64,000 nucleotides of DNA, taken from positions 1 to 64,000 of the forward strand of contig CAZJAA010000008.1 of NCBI GenBank assembly GCA_964544055.1, given 5' to 3'. Of the stretch, positions 36,582 through 44,700 are shown piece after piece. A program made the position numbers and the translations under genes. The notes beneath the pieces were generated by a model. It made no database searches. It was not told the DNA's origin and was given only the letters and a program-made list of their open reading frames with translations. Origin of the DNA: SIG299 sp964544055. GTDB lineage: Bacteria; Bacillota; Clostridia; Lachnospirales; Lachnospiraceae. How positions within the stretch are numbered: the stretch's first letter is position 1; every line of letters begins with the position of its first letter.

Positions 36582-38099
36582 ATGGATATGAAGGAATATG
36601 CAGGGTATGCAATAAAGAACGAACCATTAAGATATGAAATTAGCTATGGTGGGAGAAAAACAAAATTACCGGTTTATGCTACAGAGGATAAAATAAGAAA
36701 ATGTTCATGTGGAAGTAAACTGGCTTTGCTATATTATGATGCTAAGATAGGTGGATATGGTAGGGAGATACATGGAAAGAAATGTCCGGAATGTGGGAAA
36801 AATTATTTTTCGTATAAATCGTGTGCATTGCATGGAGATGCTTTTGAAATAATAGAAACATACATTCCGATGAGTGAAAATATTGTGGCGGGAACAACAA
36901 AGGAGTTGTTTGTTGATCCTGGAACATATATTTATGTTGAAAGGGAGGGATTTCAACATGAGTGTGAAGGGAAGATGCAGACAAGACGAATTTCAGCTAA
37001 GTTGCTGGATAGTAATGGCTGTATGACCTCGGTTACTATGAGGTATTGTTCTTTTTGCAAGAAATATTATATTAATGGAGAAAAGCAAAAAAATGTAGCA
37101 CATAGATTTAATAAATATAAATTTATAGAATTATGTGAAGAAGAAAATGTTGCTATTTGTGAAACTAGTCTGAATATTTTTGAAAGAAACAATGTTAATA
37201 CGGATATTGAAGATATTAATCTAAATACAATGGATGAGTATTATATGATTAATAGAGAAGAAACTATTTGTAGAGCTTGTGGAGGAATTCTAGAGAAGTC
37301 ACATCAAAGAGTAACGATTGGTGGAAAGCGTCGAAGTATGTCTATTCGAACGTGCTTAAGTTGCAATTTTAAGCATATTTCATACGGGACATATGCTATG
37401 CACGGCTATGGCAAAATTGTTAATTCTGAAGAAATTGATTATATGCAGCGAGTTAGTGAACTACGGCATGAAATCAAAATAAGAAAAAAAGAACTGGATA
37501 AATTGGAAAGAAACTTTGATGCATTACTTGCGTTAGGGAAAGTACCAATATATCAAGGGAAGGTAAAAGAAAAAAGAGATAATAATATTGTAGTGGACGT
37601 GTACTTTAAATTGAATAATTATTGCATAAGAAAAAATCATAAAATTCAAACTGTTACTATGCCAGTAACTAATATCCGAGGATATGATACTAAGGAAGTG
37701 AATGTTTTTTATTGTGAACAGTGTGATAAGTATTGGATAAATTATGAGGCTATTGAAGAGCTTATTAAAAAACAATTTTATCCTAATTTTAAGTATCGGG
37801 TAGTTAATGAATCTTGGGAAGGCTTAAAACCAGCCTCAGAATTGATGTTATATGGGTATAATGTTAAAGAAGGGGATTTAAGCAAAGAGCGGAGACAGAA
37901 TTTACTTAAATATCTGATAGATAACAATTTGATGTCAAAACAGAAAATTATACGGAATATAGAAACGAAAGTTGAGTTCAATGGAAAGAAAAGAGGTAAT
38001 GAAAATGCTAAACGAAGATGGCAAGAAGATATAAAATATGTATCAGAATATACAAGTGATAATGAAAAAATAATACATGCTCAAATTCATAACATCTAA
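36582..38099 (+). CDS. Large protein with four zinc-ribbon-like modules, function unknown
   Basis: 505 residues, AT-rich relative to the neighbouring chromosome. Four repeated modules each end with a C-x2-C followed by an aromatic and I/F-N/S: CPECGKNYFSYK (about 68), YCSFCKKYYING (about 156), TCLSCNFKHISYG (about 262) and YCEQCDKYWINYE (about 377). Modules 1 and 3 also carry an N-terminal CxC or CxxC half (CSCG about 41, CRACGG about 228), so they could bind zinc alone; modules 2 and 4 have only one pair. A coiled-coil-like Lys/Glu helix lies at about 285-312. The last 85 residues (from about LMLYGYNVKEGDL) form a separate helical domain. No catalytic motif is seen. The position at the element edge fits a cargo or defence gene. 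Confidence 0.75.
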   Translation: MDMKEYAGYAIKNEPLRYEISYGGRKTKLPVYATEDKIRKCSCGSKLALLYYDAKIGGYGREIHGKKCPECGKNYFSYKSCALHGDAFEIIETYIPMSENIVAGTTKELFVDPGTYIYVEREGFQHECEGKMQTRRISAKLLDSNGCMTSVTMRYCSFCKKYYINGEKQKNVAHRFNKYKFIELCEEENVAICETSLNIFERNNVNTDIEDINLNTMDEYYMINREETICRACGGILEKSHQRVTIGGKRRSMSIRTCLSCNFKHISYGTYAMHGYGKIVNSEEIDYMQRVSELRHEIKIRKKELDKLERNFDALLALGKVPIYQGKVKEKRDNNIVVDVYFKLNNYCIRKNHKIQTVTMPVTNIRGYDTKEVNVFYCEQCDKYWINYEAIEELIKKQFYPNFKYRVVNESWEGLKPASELMLYGYNVKEGDLSKERRQNLLKYLIDNNLMSKQKIIRNIETKVEFNGKKRGNENAKRRWQEDIKYVSEYTSDNEKIIHAQIHNI

Positions 38100-38120
38100 T
38101 TGATTTAATATGAAAGTTAT

Positions 38121-38237
38121 ATGTGTACAGAGATGTGGTTTGCTCCAAGGGCTCCCATCATGGTTACCTGCGATGGTGGTCGGTTGACCATAACCAAGCG
38201 TGATGAAATTTGGGATGAAACTGTTGTCGATATGTAG
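38121..38237 (+). pseudogene. SymE-like C-terminal fragment
   Basis: A 38-codon frame containing APIMVTCDGGRLTITKRDEI, which aligns with the HINVECRGGAILITKADEI of the intact SymE-like protein at 36213. The N-terminal IRLQG half is missing and there is no ribosome site. It looks like the remnant of a second SymE gene, with a 56-residue gene just downstream. Confidence 0.5.
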
Positions 38238-38269
38238 TAAAATCCTATAGCCGGAAGGAGGTGGGTAGG

Positions 38270-38440
38270 ATGCGTTGCAGAATCGAGTATGAGTTTGAAT
38301 TCGATTTTGGTAGGGGAGAGAAAGAGAATCAAGAAATCTTGGATTGCATTGAAGAGGATGTACCAGATGCAATACAGAAGGCTATGGACAATATCTTTGA
38401 TGGAACTAAATGCAGAGGGTATAAAATAATTAAGTTATAA
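38270..38440 (+). CDS. Small acidic protein, unknown
   Basis: 56 residues, MRCRIEYEFEFDFGRGEK to the end GYKIIKL, acidic in the middle. A strong ribosome site (GGAGG, 38257-38261) precedes ATG 38270. It directly follows the SymE fragment. I do not recognise it; it might be a partner of that locus. Confidence 0.5.
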   Translation: MRCRIEYEFEFDFGRGEKENQEILDCIEEDVPDAIQKAMDNIFDGTKCRGYKIIKL

Positions 38441-38453
38441 GAGAAAAGGAAGC

Positions 38454-38539
38454 AGAGGCTTACCTCTCCCTGCACTCATAAAGTGGTACTTCTACAGCGT
38501 TGTGGGATTGGGGGAAAGGTAGTGTCTCTGCTTCTTTGT
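38454..38539. terminator. Hairpin with GAAGCAGAG/CTCTGCTTC arms
   Basis: GAAGCAGAG near 38450 pairs with CTCTGCTTC near 38528, enclosing a smaller stem, and is followed by TTTGTT. A related GAAGCAGAGGC lies just after the intact SymE-like gene at about 36420. The hairpin separates the convergent genes here. Confidence 0.4.
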
Positions 38540-38548
38540 TATGATACA

Positions 38549-39019
38549 TTAATTATTAATGGATGCACAGTATTTTTCTATAAGCTTTATAGATTTTTTC
38601 TTCCATTTGGAGAGACCGCTAGTTGAAACGGAAAGTATTTCTGCTGTTGTTTGCCAGGTTTCCTCTTCGATTACGATGAGCTGGATAAATCTTTGGTAGT
38701 GTTCGGGGAGTTGTCTGATGGCCGCTTCGATTACTAATAGTTCCTTATCGATTTGGATTAATTTTTCACAGCACTCACGGAGTTCAGCTTCGTATCGTTT
38801 GCGATATTCTTCGTGGTAAGTGATGGCAATATGCTGTGTTTGATTTGTTGGGACACATCTGTAGGATTCAGTATCGGCATGGAGCTTCTCGTAGTTCATG
38901 GATAAGATTACATCGTCCTCTGTAAGTTCATCCAGACGAACGAGCATGGACTTTAGCATATTACGTTGTTGGGATAGTTCTTTGTACCTTGTTAAAATGT
39001 TATAGTTTTCTTGTTGCAT
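38549..39019 (-). CDS. Sigma-70 region 4-like / DUF1492-type phage regulator
   Basis: 156 residues. An N-terminal helical coiled coil (1-90) precedes a C-terminal HTH resembling sigma region 4: RQLPEHYQRFIQLIVIEEETWQTTAEILSVSTSGLSKWKKKSIKLIEK. Such proteins control late or excision genes in phages and integrative elements. Minus-strand ribosome site AAAGGTAGG lies before ATG 39019; the frame is open to 39082 without one. Target unknown. Confidence 0.65.
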   Translation of the reverse strand: MQQENYNILTRYKELSQQRNMLKSMLVRLDELTEDDVILSMNYEKLHADTESYRCVPTNQTQHIAITYHEEYRKRYEAELRECCEKLIQIDKELLVIEAAIRQLPEHYQRFIQLIVIEEETWQTTAEILSVSTSGLSKWKKKSIKLIEKYCASINN

Positions 39020-39194
39020 AAAAATACCTACCTTTCTTAATTTTGCGTGTAACACATTAACTCTAGTAAAGGGATATAGCAACTATAAATTTAGGGCATT
39101 TGGACGTTGGACGGTCATTGGGCAGTTGGGCAGTCATGCAGTTCAAGTCCTTTTTACGGTACATCAAATTTTGTAGGATTATATTAACAAGAGA

Positions 39195-39319
39195 ATGCTG
39201 AGGGGGCAGTAAGAGCGGAGCGTTTCTGCGATGGTGCATTGCTGAGTATGTTTAAGAAAAACAGCATTCAACGATGGTTGGAAAGATTAAAGGAATTGGA
39301 TGAAAATAAAGGGTGCTGA
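39195..39319 (+). other. Open 44-codon frame without a start
   Basis: Between two minus-strand genes there is a plus-strand frame from after TAA to TGA, reading QENAEGAVRAERFCDGALLSMFKKNSIQ in part, then RWLERLKELDENKGC. It has protein-like composition but only an internal ATG with no ribosome site. It may be the tail of a decayed gene. The rest of the 39020-39350 gap shows only the hairpin at 39311-39335. Confidence 0.3.
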
Positions 39320-39335
39320 TGAAACACCAGCACCC
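39311..39335 (-). terminator. Terminator of the 217-residue protein gene
   Basis: GGGTGCTG (39311-39318) and CAGCACCC (39328-39335) form a perfect 8-bp stem. On the minus strand it is followed by a T-rich stretch (TTTATTTT). Confidence 0.65.
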
Positions 39336-39350
39336 GCAGATGAATTGCGA

Positions 39351-40004
39351 TTAGTATCTGAGTTTGATGATTACCTCAAGAAGAGCCTGTGCCTCTTTGC
39401 GGTAATACTCGTCATTCTTGGTTTTGTTGACCTTTACAGGCACATTTTCTATACCTTCTTTAAATATGGCCACGATGAGGTCGTGGGCAGTGTTAATGGT
39501 TTCGTAGGCACGATGATTTTTGAGTTTCATTTTTTCTTCAAACTCGTCCTGTTTTGTACCATACATATTGAGTAGTGCTGCGTAAGCAAGCTGTGGAGCC
39601 TTTTTGATTAAGTGACTCATGAGGTCAATCAGAAGGAATAATTCTTCGGAAACGCTCTCGGCGCTTGGGGAAGAACCATGCTCTGGCAATTCACGTTCCT
39701 GTCTGTCCTCGATGGATTCTTCATCCATACGGTGACCGTAGTGACCGAGAATGTCATTTTGCCAATGGTTGTATTGCGCTCTTGCAATGGCCTCGTCTTT
39801 TTTATCGACTGCCATAAGGACAGCACGGAAACTCTGCCCTGCAATATTTAATGTGATAATACTGTTTGGGTTTGTTACATTTTCTGTGATAAACAGGTCA
39901 TCCTTGGTAACAGGTACGAGAACTTCATTCGACTTAAGAGGTTCTCCGTTGTAATTAAGGTTAGTAGGTGCGTTGTTTGTTTTTGAATTTACTGTTTTTG
40001 CCAT
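39351..40004 (-). CDS. Element protein of unknown function
   Basis: 217 residues, start MAKTVNSKTNNAPTNLN, with minus-strand AGGAGA before the ATG. No transmembrane segment or catalytic motif. It has a beta-rich N-terminal half (ITLNIAGQSFRAVLMAVDKKDEAIA) and a helical C-terminal half (LFLLIDLMSHLIKKAPQLAYAALLN). Similar genes travel with mobile elements of Firmicutes, but I know no function. It is transcribed towards the sigma-like gene and may share its transcript apart from the hairpin between them. Confidence 0.55.
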   Translation of the reverse strand: MAKTVNSKTNNAPTNLNYNGEPLKSNEVLVPVTKDDLFITENVTNPNSIITLNIAGQSFRAVLMAVDKKDEAIARAQYNHWQNDILGHYGHRMDEESIEDRQERELPEHGSSPSAESVSEELFLLIDLMSHLIKKAPQLAYAALLNMYGTKQDEFEEKMKLKNHRAYETINTAHDLIVAIFKEGIENVPVKVNKTKNDEYYRKEAQALLEVIIKLRY

Positions 40005-40029
40005 GATTTTTCTCCTTTTTGCTTTTTGA

Positions 40030-40380
40030 TAGAATGGAGAAAAACCGGGCAGCGTCTGATTTTAGGCAATAGAAGACCACCCATATCGGAATTTCTCCAT
40101 ATGGTTTGGTCAGTTGTTCCACCAGACTGACAGCATCGAATATTAAGTTGTATCCACTGTGCGACCCGTTAGAACAAGGCCCCGTCGGGCGAGCCGGACA
40201 ATGGAGGTACAGTTTAATGTCATGTGCCAGGACGAGATTTTCAAAAGAAAATCATGTGTTGTATATACAAACTCATCCTGCAACTCAGAAAATCACAAAA
40301 CTCAAGATGGGTTTTCTATATCGTGCGAATATACGCTCGTTAGGGCTATAAAGTAGCCGACTGATGACTCGCAGAATATT
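40030..40380 (+). ncRNA. Candidate structured non-coding RNA
   Basis: A 520-bp gap (40005-40549) without a convincing gene. Its first part has several nested complementary blocks: ATGGAGAAA (about 40033) with TTTCTCCAT (about 40093), GGTCAG with CTGACA (about 40109-40132), and GGCTA with TAGCC (about 40350-40366), plus a GC-rich stretch with CCCGTCGGGCG. Strand is a guess. No named RNA class is assigned. Confidence 0.3.
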
Positions 40381-40479
40381 TTCATAATAAAAGTCTAAAG
40401 GTAGTTAAAGTGAATAATCCAACGACTTATTGACATAAAAAATATCCTCTTTGTGATTGAAAAAAAGCTATACACATTG

Positions 40480-40539
40480 GAATATTCGTGTTAGAATATT
40501 CTTATCGAAAAACGAATGAGAATATTTGAAAACGAATGG
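40480..40539. promoter_or_regulatory. Operator region of the XRE regulator
   Basis: Two GAATATTC palindromes (40480-40487 and 40494-40501), 14 bp apart, then two AAACGAATG boxes (40510-40518 and 40530-40538), 20 bp apart, just before the GTG start at 40550. Likely autoregulatory binding sites. Confidence 0.5.
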
Positions 40540-40549
40540 AGGTTATTCC

Positions 40550-41203
40550 GTGAGTGATAAAAACAAAGCAGACGTAACATTGGAACGCATAAAGGAACTT
40601 AAGGGGACGGATTCCCAAGAAGTCTTTGCGAAAAGAATAAATACCTCGCAGTCGAATGTGAGCAAGATGCTTACTGGAACACCACCATCAGCTGCTACCT
40701 TGAAAGCAATGGCAGAAGAGTATGATGTTTCGGTGGACTGGCTTTTGGGGTTGTCCGATAATAAAAAGTGCGCCAATGAAGTACAGTCTCATAACCTTAC
40801 AGCCGATAACATTACATATGCAGATGTGATGGCTGTGTTGGATGTGTTATACAGGAAAGGCTCAATAGAGGTGGGATTCGACTACAACGGATATAATGGA
40901 GAGCCGGATGCATCACAGATTGTGATTAAGGATAGGGCTCTTAGGTACTTCGCTGAAAATCGTCTCCGCTATTATGGTGGAAGCACAGACATATATAACA
41001 TTTGGATAAAGCAGGCTATTCAGAATTACTCAAATCAGTTGATAATTGAGTGGTCTGATTTAATGGATAAGTTGTACGGTCAGGAAATATCTACGCCTGT
41101 ATCTGATGCTCAGATTGTTAAGGTGCTAGATGACCTTGCAAACGGTCGAATACAGGAACGAAGCCTTAGAGACCTTATTGATGAGGAACTTCCGTTCAAT
41201 TAA
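40550..41203 (+). CDS. XRE-family regulator, probable phage repressor
   Basis: 217 residues. The N-terminal HTH (about 8-62) reads TLERIKELKGTDSQEVFAKR, NTSQSNVSKMLTG and YDVSVDWLLGLSD, typical Xre/Cro type. The C-terminal 140 residues match no peptidase; no S24 Ser/Lys pair is seen, so autocleavage is unlikely. Start GTG 40550 has GGAGG 7 bases upstream, in preference to TTG 40526. It has its own operator-like boxes and could hold the element in the integrated state. Confidence 0.75.
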   Translation: MSDKNKADVTLERIKELKGTDSQEVFAKRINTSQSNVSKMLTGTPPSAATLKAMAEEYDVSVDWLLGLSDNKKCANEVQSHNLTADNITYADVMAVLDVLYRKGSIEVGFDYNGYNGEPDASQIVIKDRALRYFAENRLRYYGGSTDIYNIWIKQAIQNYSNQLIIEWSDLMDKLYGQEISTPVSDAQIVKVLDDLANGRIQERSLRDLIDEELPFN

Positions 41204-41308
41204 AAACGACCATGAAGAATCCACCCGTACCGGATAAAATATCTGATGGGGTAGATTCCGCACGGCCGTCAAAGCGTTCAGGCGGAAAGCCTTTTATTTA
41301 ATTGTTGG

Positions 41309-41461
41309 TTACGCAGCAAGAGGTTTGCTTACTACATTCAGTGTGCCATCTGCGTTGGCTGTAATGTATGTAATGCAATTGCCTCTTACGATAGTGACTA
41401 CCTTGTTGTCTTCACTGATATCACAGATACGATGCTTGTTCAAGTCTCTGATAGGTGTCAT
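41309..41461 (-). CDS. Small protein, unknown
   Basis: 50 residues, MTPIRDLNKHRICDISEDNK followed by a beta-rich stretch (VVTIVRGNCITYITANADG). The minus-strand AGGAG lies 10 bases before ATG 41461. It is divergent from the transposase-helicase fusion, with the 51-bp repeat array between them, so both could be controlled by the same protein. No family recognised. Confidence 0.5.
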   Translation of the reverse strand: MTPIRDLNKHRICDISEDNKVVTIVRGNCITYITANADGTLNVVSKPLAA

Positions 41462-41548
41462 AGGCACTTGTCTCCTTTCTGAAAAATAATCTTGTGTTGT
41501 ACTTCTAATTTTATTATACACAAACAAAAATTTAATGATACTGCACTT

Positions 41549-41673
41549 CGTAAAGTTAGTGGTGGGTTTTGAAATAAAAACAGAACCCTTTAGTTATATC
41601 GTAAAGCAAGTGGTGGGTTTTGGTGTGAACGCAAAAAAGTATATGCATTTCGTAAAGTAAGTGGTGTGTTTTT
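41549..41673 (+). repeat. Three 23-bp direct repeats with an exact 51-bp period
   Basis: Copies at 41549-41571, 41600-41622 and 41651-41673 share CGTAAAGYWAGTGGTGKG followed by T-rich ends. The start-to-start distance is 51 bp both times, close to five helical turns, so all copies face the same side of the DNA. The spacers (28 bp) are unrelated. The third copy covers the -35 position of the promoter with TATAAT at 41687-41692. Confidence 0.85.
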
Positions 41674-41686
41674 TTGCTTTATATGC

Positions 41687-41692
41687 TATAAT
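41687..41692 (+). promoter_or_regulatory. -10 element of the fusion gene promoter
   Basis: TATAAT with no good -35; the position 17 bp upstream reads GTGTGT and lies within the third repeat. This suggests control by a protein bound to the repeats. Confidence 0.5.
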
Positions 41693-41723
41693 ATAGCTGT
41701 TAACGATTGGGGGTGCAGTTGTT

Positions 41724-44700
41724 TTGATAAAACCTCGAAAATTAAAAGCGTACGACCAGAAACTAGACGATAAACTTGATTTAGAACAATTGGCCGCTAC
41801 GGAAGGAGATGCATCAAATATATATGCGATGAACCCAGATACCTCGATTCCTGATTGTCCACTTTGCAAAAAGCGAATGAAGAATCATGGAAAATATGAG
41901 AGGCAGTATTGGGACGTTGTATATAACGATGAGAAAAGACCACAATTCATAACACTTCATTATTTATTTTACAAATATCGGTGTATGAATAAGGAATGCT
42001 CGTTGACGTTGTATCAGAAGCCGATAGATTTTGCAAGTGAAAATGCAAATGTGACAAAACGGTTTGAGGCTCTTCTTACACGATATGCATCATCAATGTC
42101 ATATTCGCAGGTTCAACAAAAAATCTATGGAACTGTCACAAAGCAGGCTGTTGGACAGATAACCAAAAGATGGGTTGGCGGAAGAGATGTTGAAAGAGGA
42201 GAAAAATTTTATACGCCTCAAGTTTTAGGGTTTGTGTCCTTTTTATGGGACGACAAAAGTTATATACTGGTTGTAGATGCAGGAAACAGAAATCTTCTGA
42301 TTATTGATGTATTAAAATCAATTGATACGGATGAAATTATAATTCTGTTAAATCATCTTAATAAAAAGAATATCCGATATGTGGTTACCGACTGTAACGA
42401 TGTTGTAGTTAATACTGTGAAAGACCAACTACCGGGAGTAGAAGTGCTTGTAAACACGGATGCTTTGTTGCAAGGAGCGTTAGATGGGTTTTGGCAGATC
42501 ATAAAAACGGATGCAAAACATACCATGAACGATGATAAGGCAAGGTTGATGAAAGACCCACGTGAACTGGATGATTTTGATGGTGATATGATACGACGGG
42601 TAACGGAAAAGAAACCACGAGTCAGTAATGGTTATGACCATATCAATATGTTAAGAAGTATCTTGTCAAATGAGTGGGATGTTTCGGATATTAGGGATTG
42701 GGAAAATAAGATTCCAATTGACTGTAAGGATGAATTTTATGAGGCTTCAGTGTACATTGATGAATACTGGAAGGAACTGCTTAACTTCTATAAAAGAAGA
42801 AGGAATGTTACCTCGGAAATGTATGCGAAACTTCAAAAAATGGACAAGAAATTACAGGAGTTCAAATTCATTAGTCTTGAAAAAGGAAAAACCAAGGATA
42901 AGGATAAGATAATATTCCCAAGATATCATCAGCTGGATGTTGTTCGAAAGTTGATTCAGAATGTATCAGAGTATGGTTCTGGTAGAAATTATCTTATTCA
43001 GCATAGTGCAGGTTCTGGCAAATCAAACAGTATCGCATGGACGGCCTACCGTTTGGCAAGCTTGCATAGAAATAATGAATCCGTGTTTAATTCGGTAATC
43101 ATCGTAACTGATAGACGAGTTTTGGATTCACAGTTGCAGGATACTATTGGTGGTTTCGACCATACAATAGGAAGCGTAGTCCTGATTGATGACAAAAAGA
43201 GTTCGCAGGACTTGTTACAGGCAATTAAGGATGGAAAGCGTATCATTGTTACTACGTTGCAGAAATTCCCAGTCATTTATGATTTAGTAGGAGATACTAC
43301 AGGAAAATCATATGCTGTAATCGTTGATGAGGCACACAGCAGTCAGACTGGGCAGAGTGCATTGAAACTTAAAATGGCACTTGCTGATACCGAAGACGCA
43401 TTGGCTGAATATGCCGAGATGGAAGGCAAAGCAGAGGATGAAATTGACATCAAAAATGATAAATTCCTTCAGGAACTGGTTAGTGCAGGAAAACATAAGA
43501 ATTTGAGTTTCTTTGCATTTACAGCGACTCCAAAGGATAAAACGCTTGAGATTTTTGGTGATGAGCATCAAGACGGCTCATTCCATCCGTTCCATATTTA
43601 TAGTATGCGACAGGCTATCGAAGAAGGTTTTATTATGGATGTATTATCAAACTATTCTACATATAAAACCTGCTATGATATTGAAAAAGCTGATGCAGAT
43701 GCACAAGAAGAGGTGCCTTCATCTAAGGCGGCAAAAGCTATCAGGAGATTCGCTGTTGAACATCCGCATAACATTCAGCAGAAGTCACAGGTTATTGTTG
43801 ATACCTTTGAAACCGTAACAAAGAATTCTATCAAGGGACAGGGAAAGATGATGGTTGTTACTGAGTCTCGTCTTGCAGCAGTTCGCTATTTCAAAGAAGT
43901 GAAACGACTTGCAAGAATGAAGAACCCGGACATCCTTGTTATGATTGCATTTTCCGGATCTTTGAAAGACCCTAATGAGGTGGACGGTCCTGAATATACT
44001 GAAAGCAGTTTGAATGTAGATAAGGATGGTAATCGTGTAACAGAAACTCAGACAAAAGCGGTATTTAAGGAACAAGGAAGTATTCTGATTGTAGCGGAAA
44101 AATATCAGACGGGATTTGATGAACCGTTGCTGCACACGATGGTTATCGATAAAAAATTACGAGATGTAAAAGCGGTTCAGACAATCAGCCGATTAAACAG
44201 AACGCACCCAGATAAGGATGATACTTTTGTAATAGACTTTGTTAATACAAAAGAGGAGATACTTGAAGCATTCCAGCCATTCTATACGGAAACAAGTCTT
44301 GAGGCAGAGATCAACATTGATTTGATTTATAAGACGCAGAAGGAACTGCGTGATTTTAAAATTTATGGTGATGCAGATGTTAAAAATGTGCATGAGATTA
44401 AATTCAATGCTACTGGTGGAAAGAAAGCCGATGCTATTCAAGCACAAGTTACCAATTGCTTGTTGCCAGTTGCTCGTGCATACAACGATTTGGGAGACCA
44501 ACAGCGCTATCAGTTTAGAAGAAAAATCCGCTGTTTCGTAAAGTGGTATAATTACATCACTCAGATTGTTCGTTTGTACGATGAAGATTTACACGATGAA
44601 TATGTATTCTGTAGTTATTTGATGCATCTTATTCCAGCGGAAAAAACACAAAAGTGGGATTTGGGAAATAAGGTTCGCTTAGAATATTATAAACTGCAGC

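Noticed and set aside
41549..41673. CRISPR-like array (23-bp repeats, 28-bp spacers)
   Set aside because: Only three copies, which differ from each other at internal positions, no cas genes, and the last copy overlaps a promoter. A regulatory array fits better.
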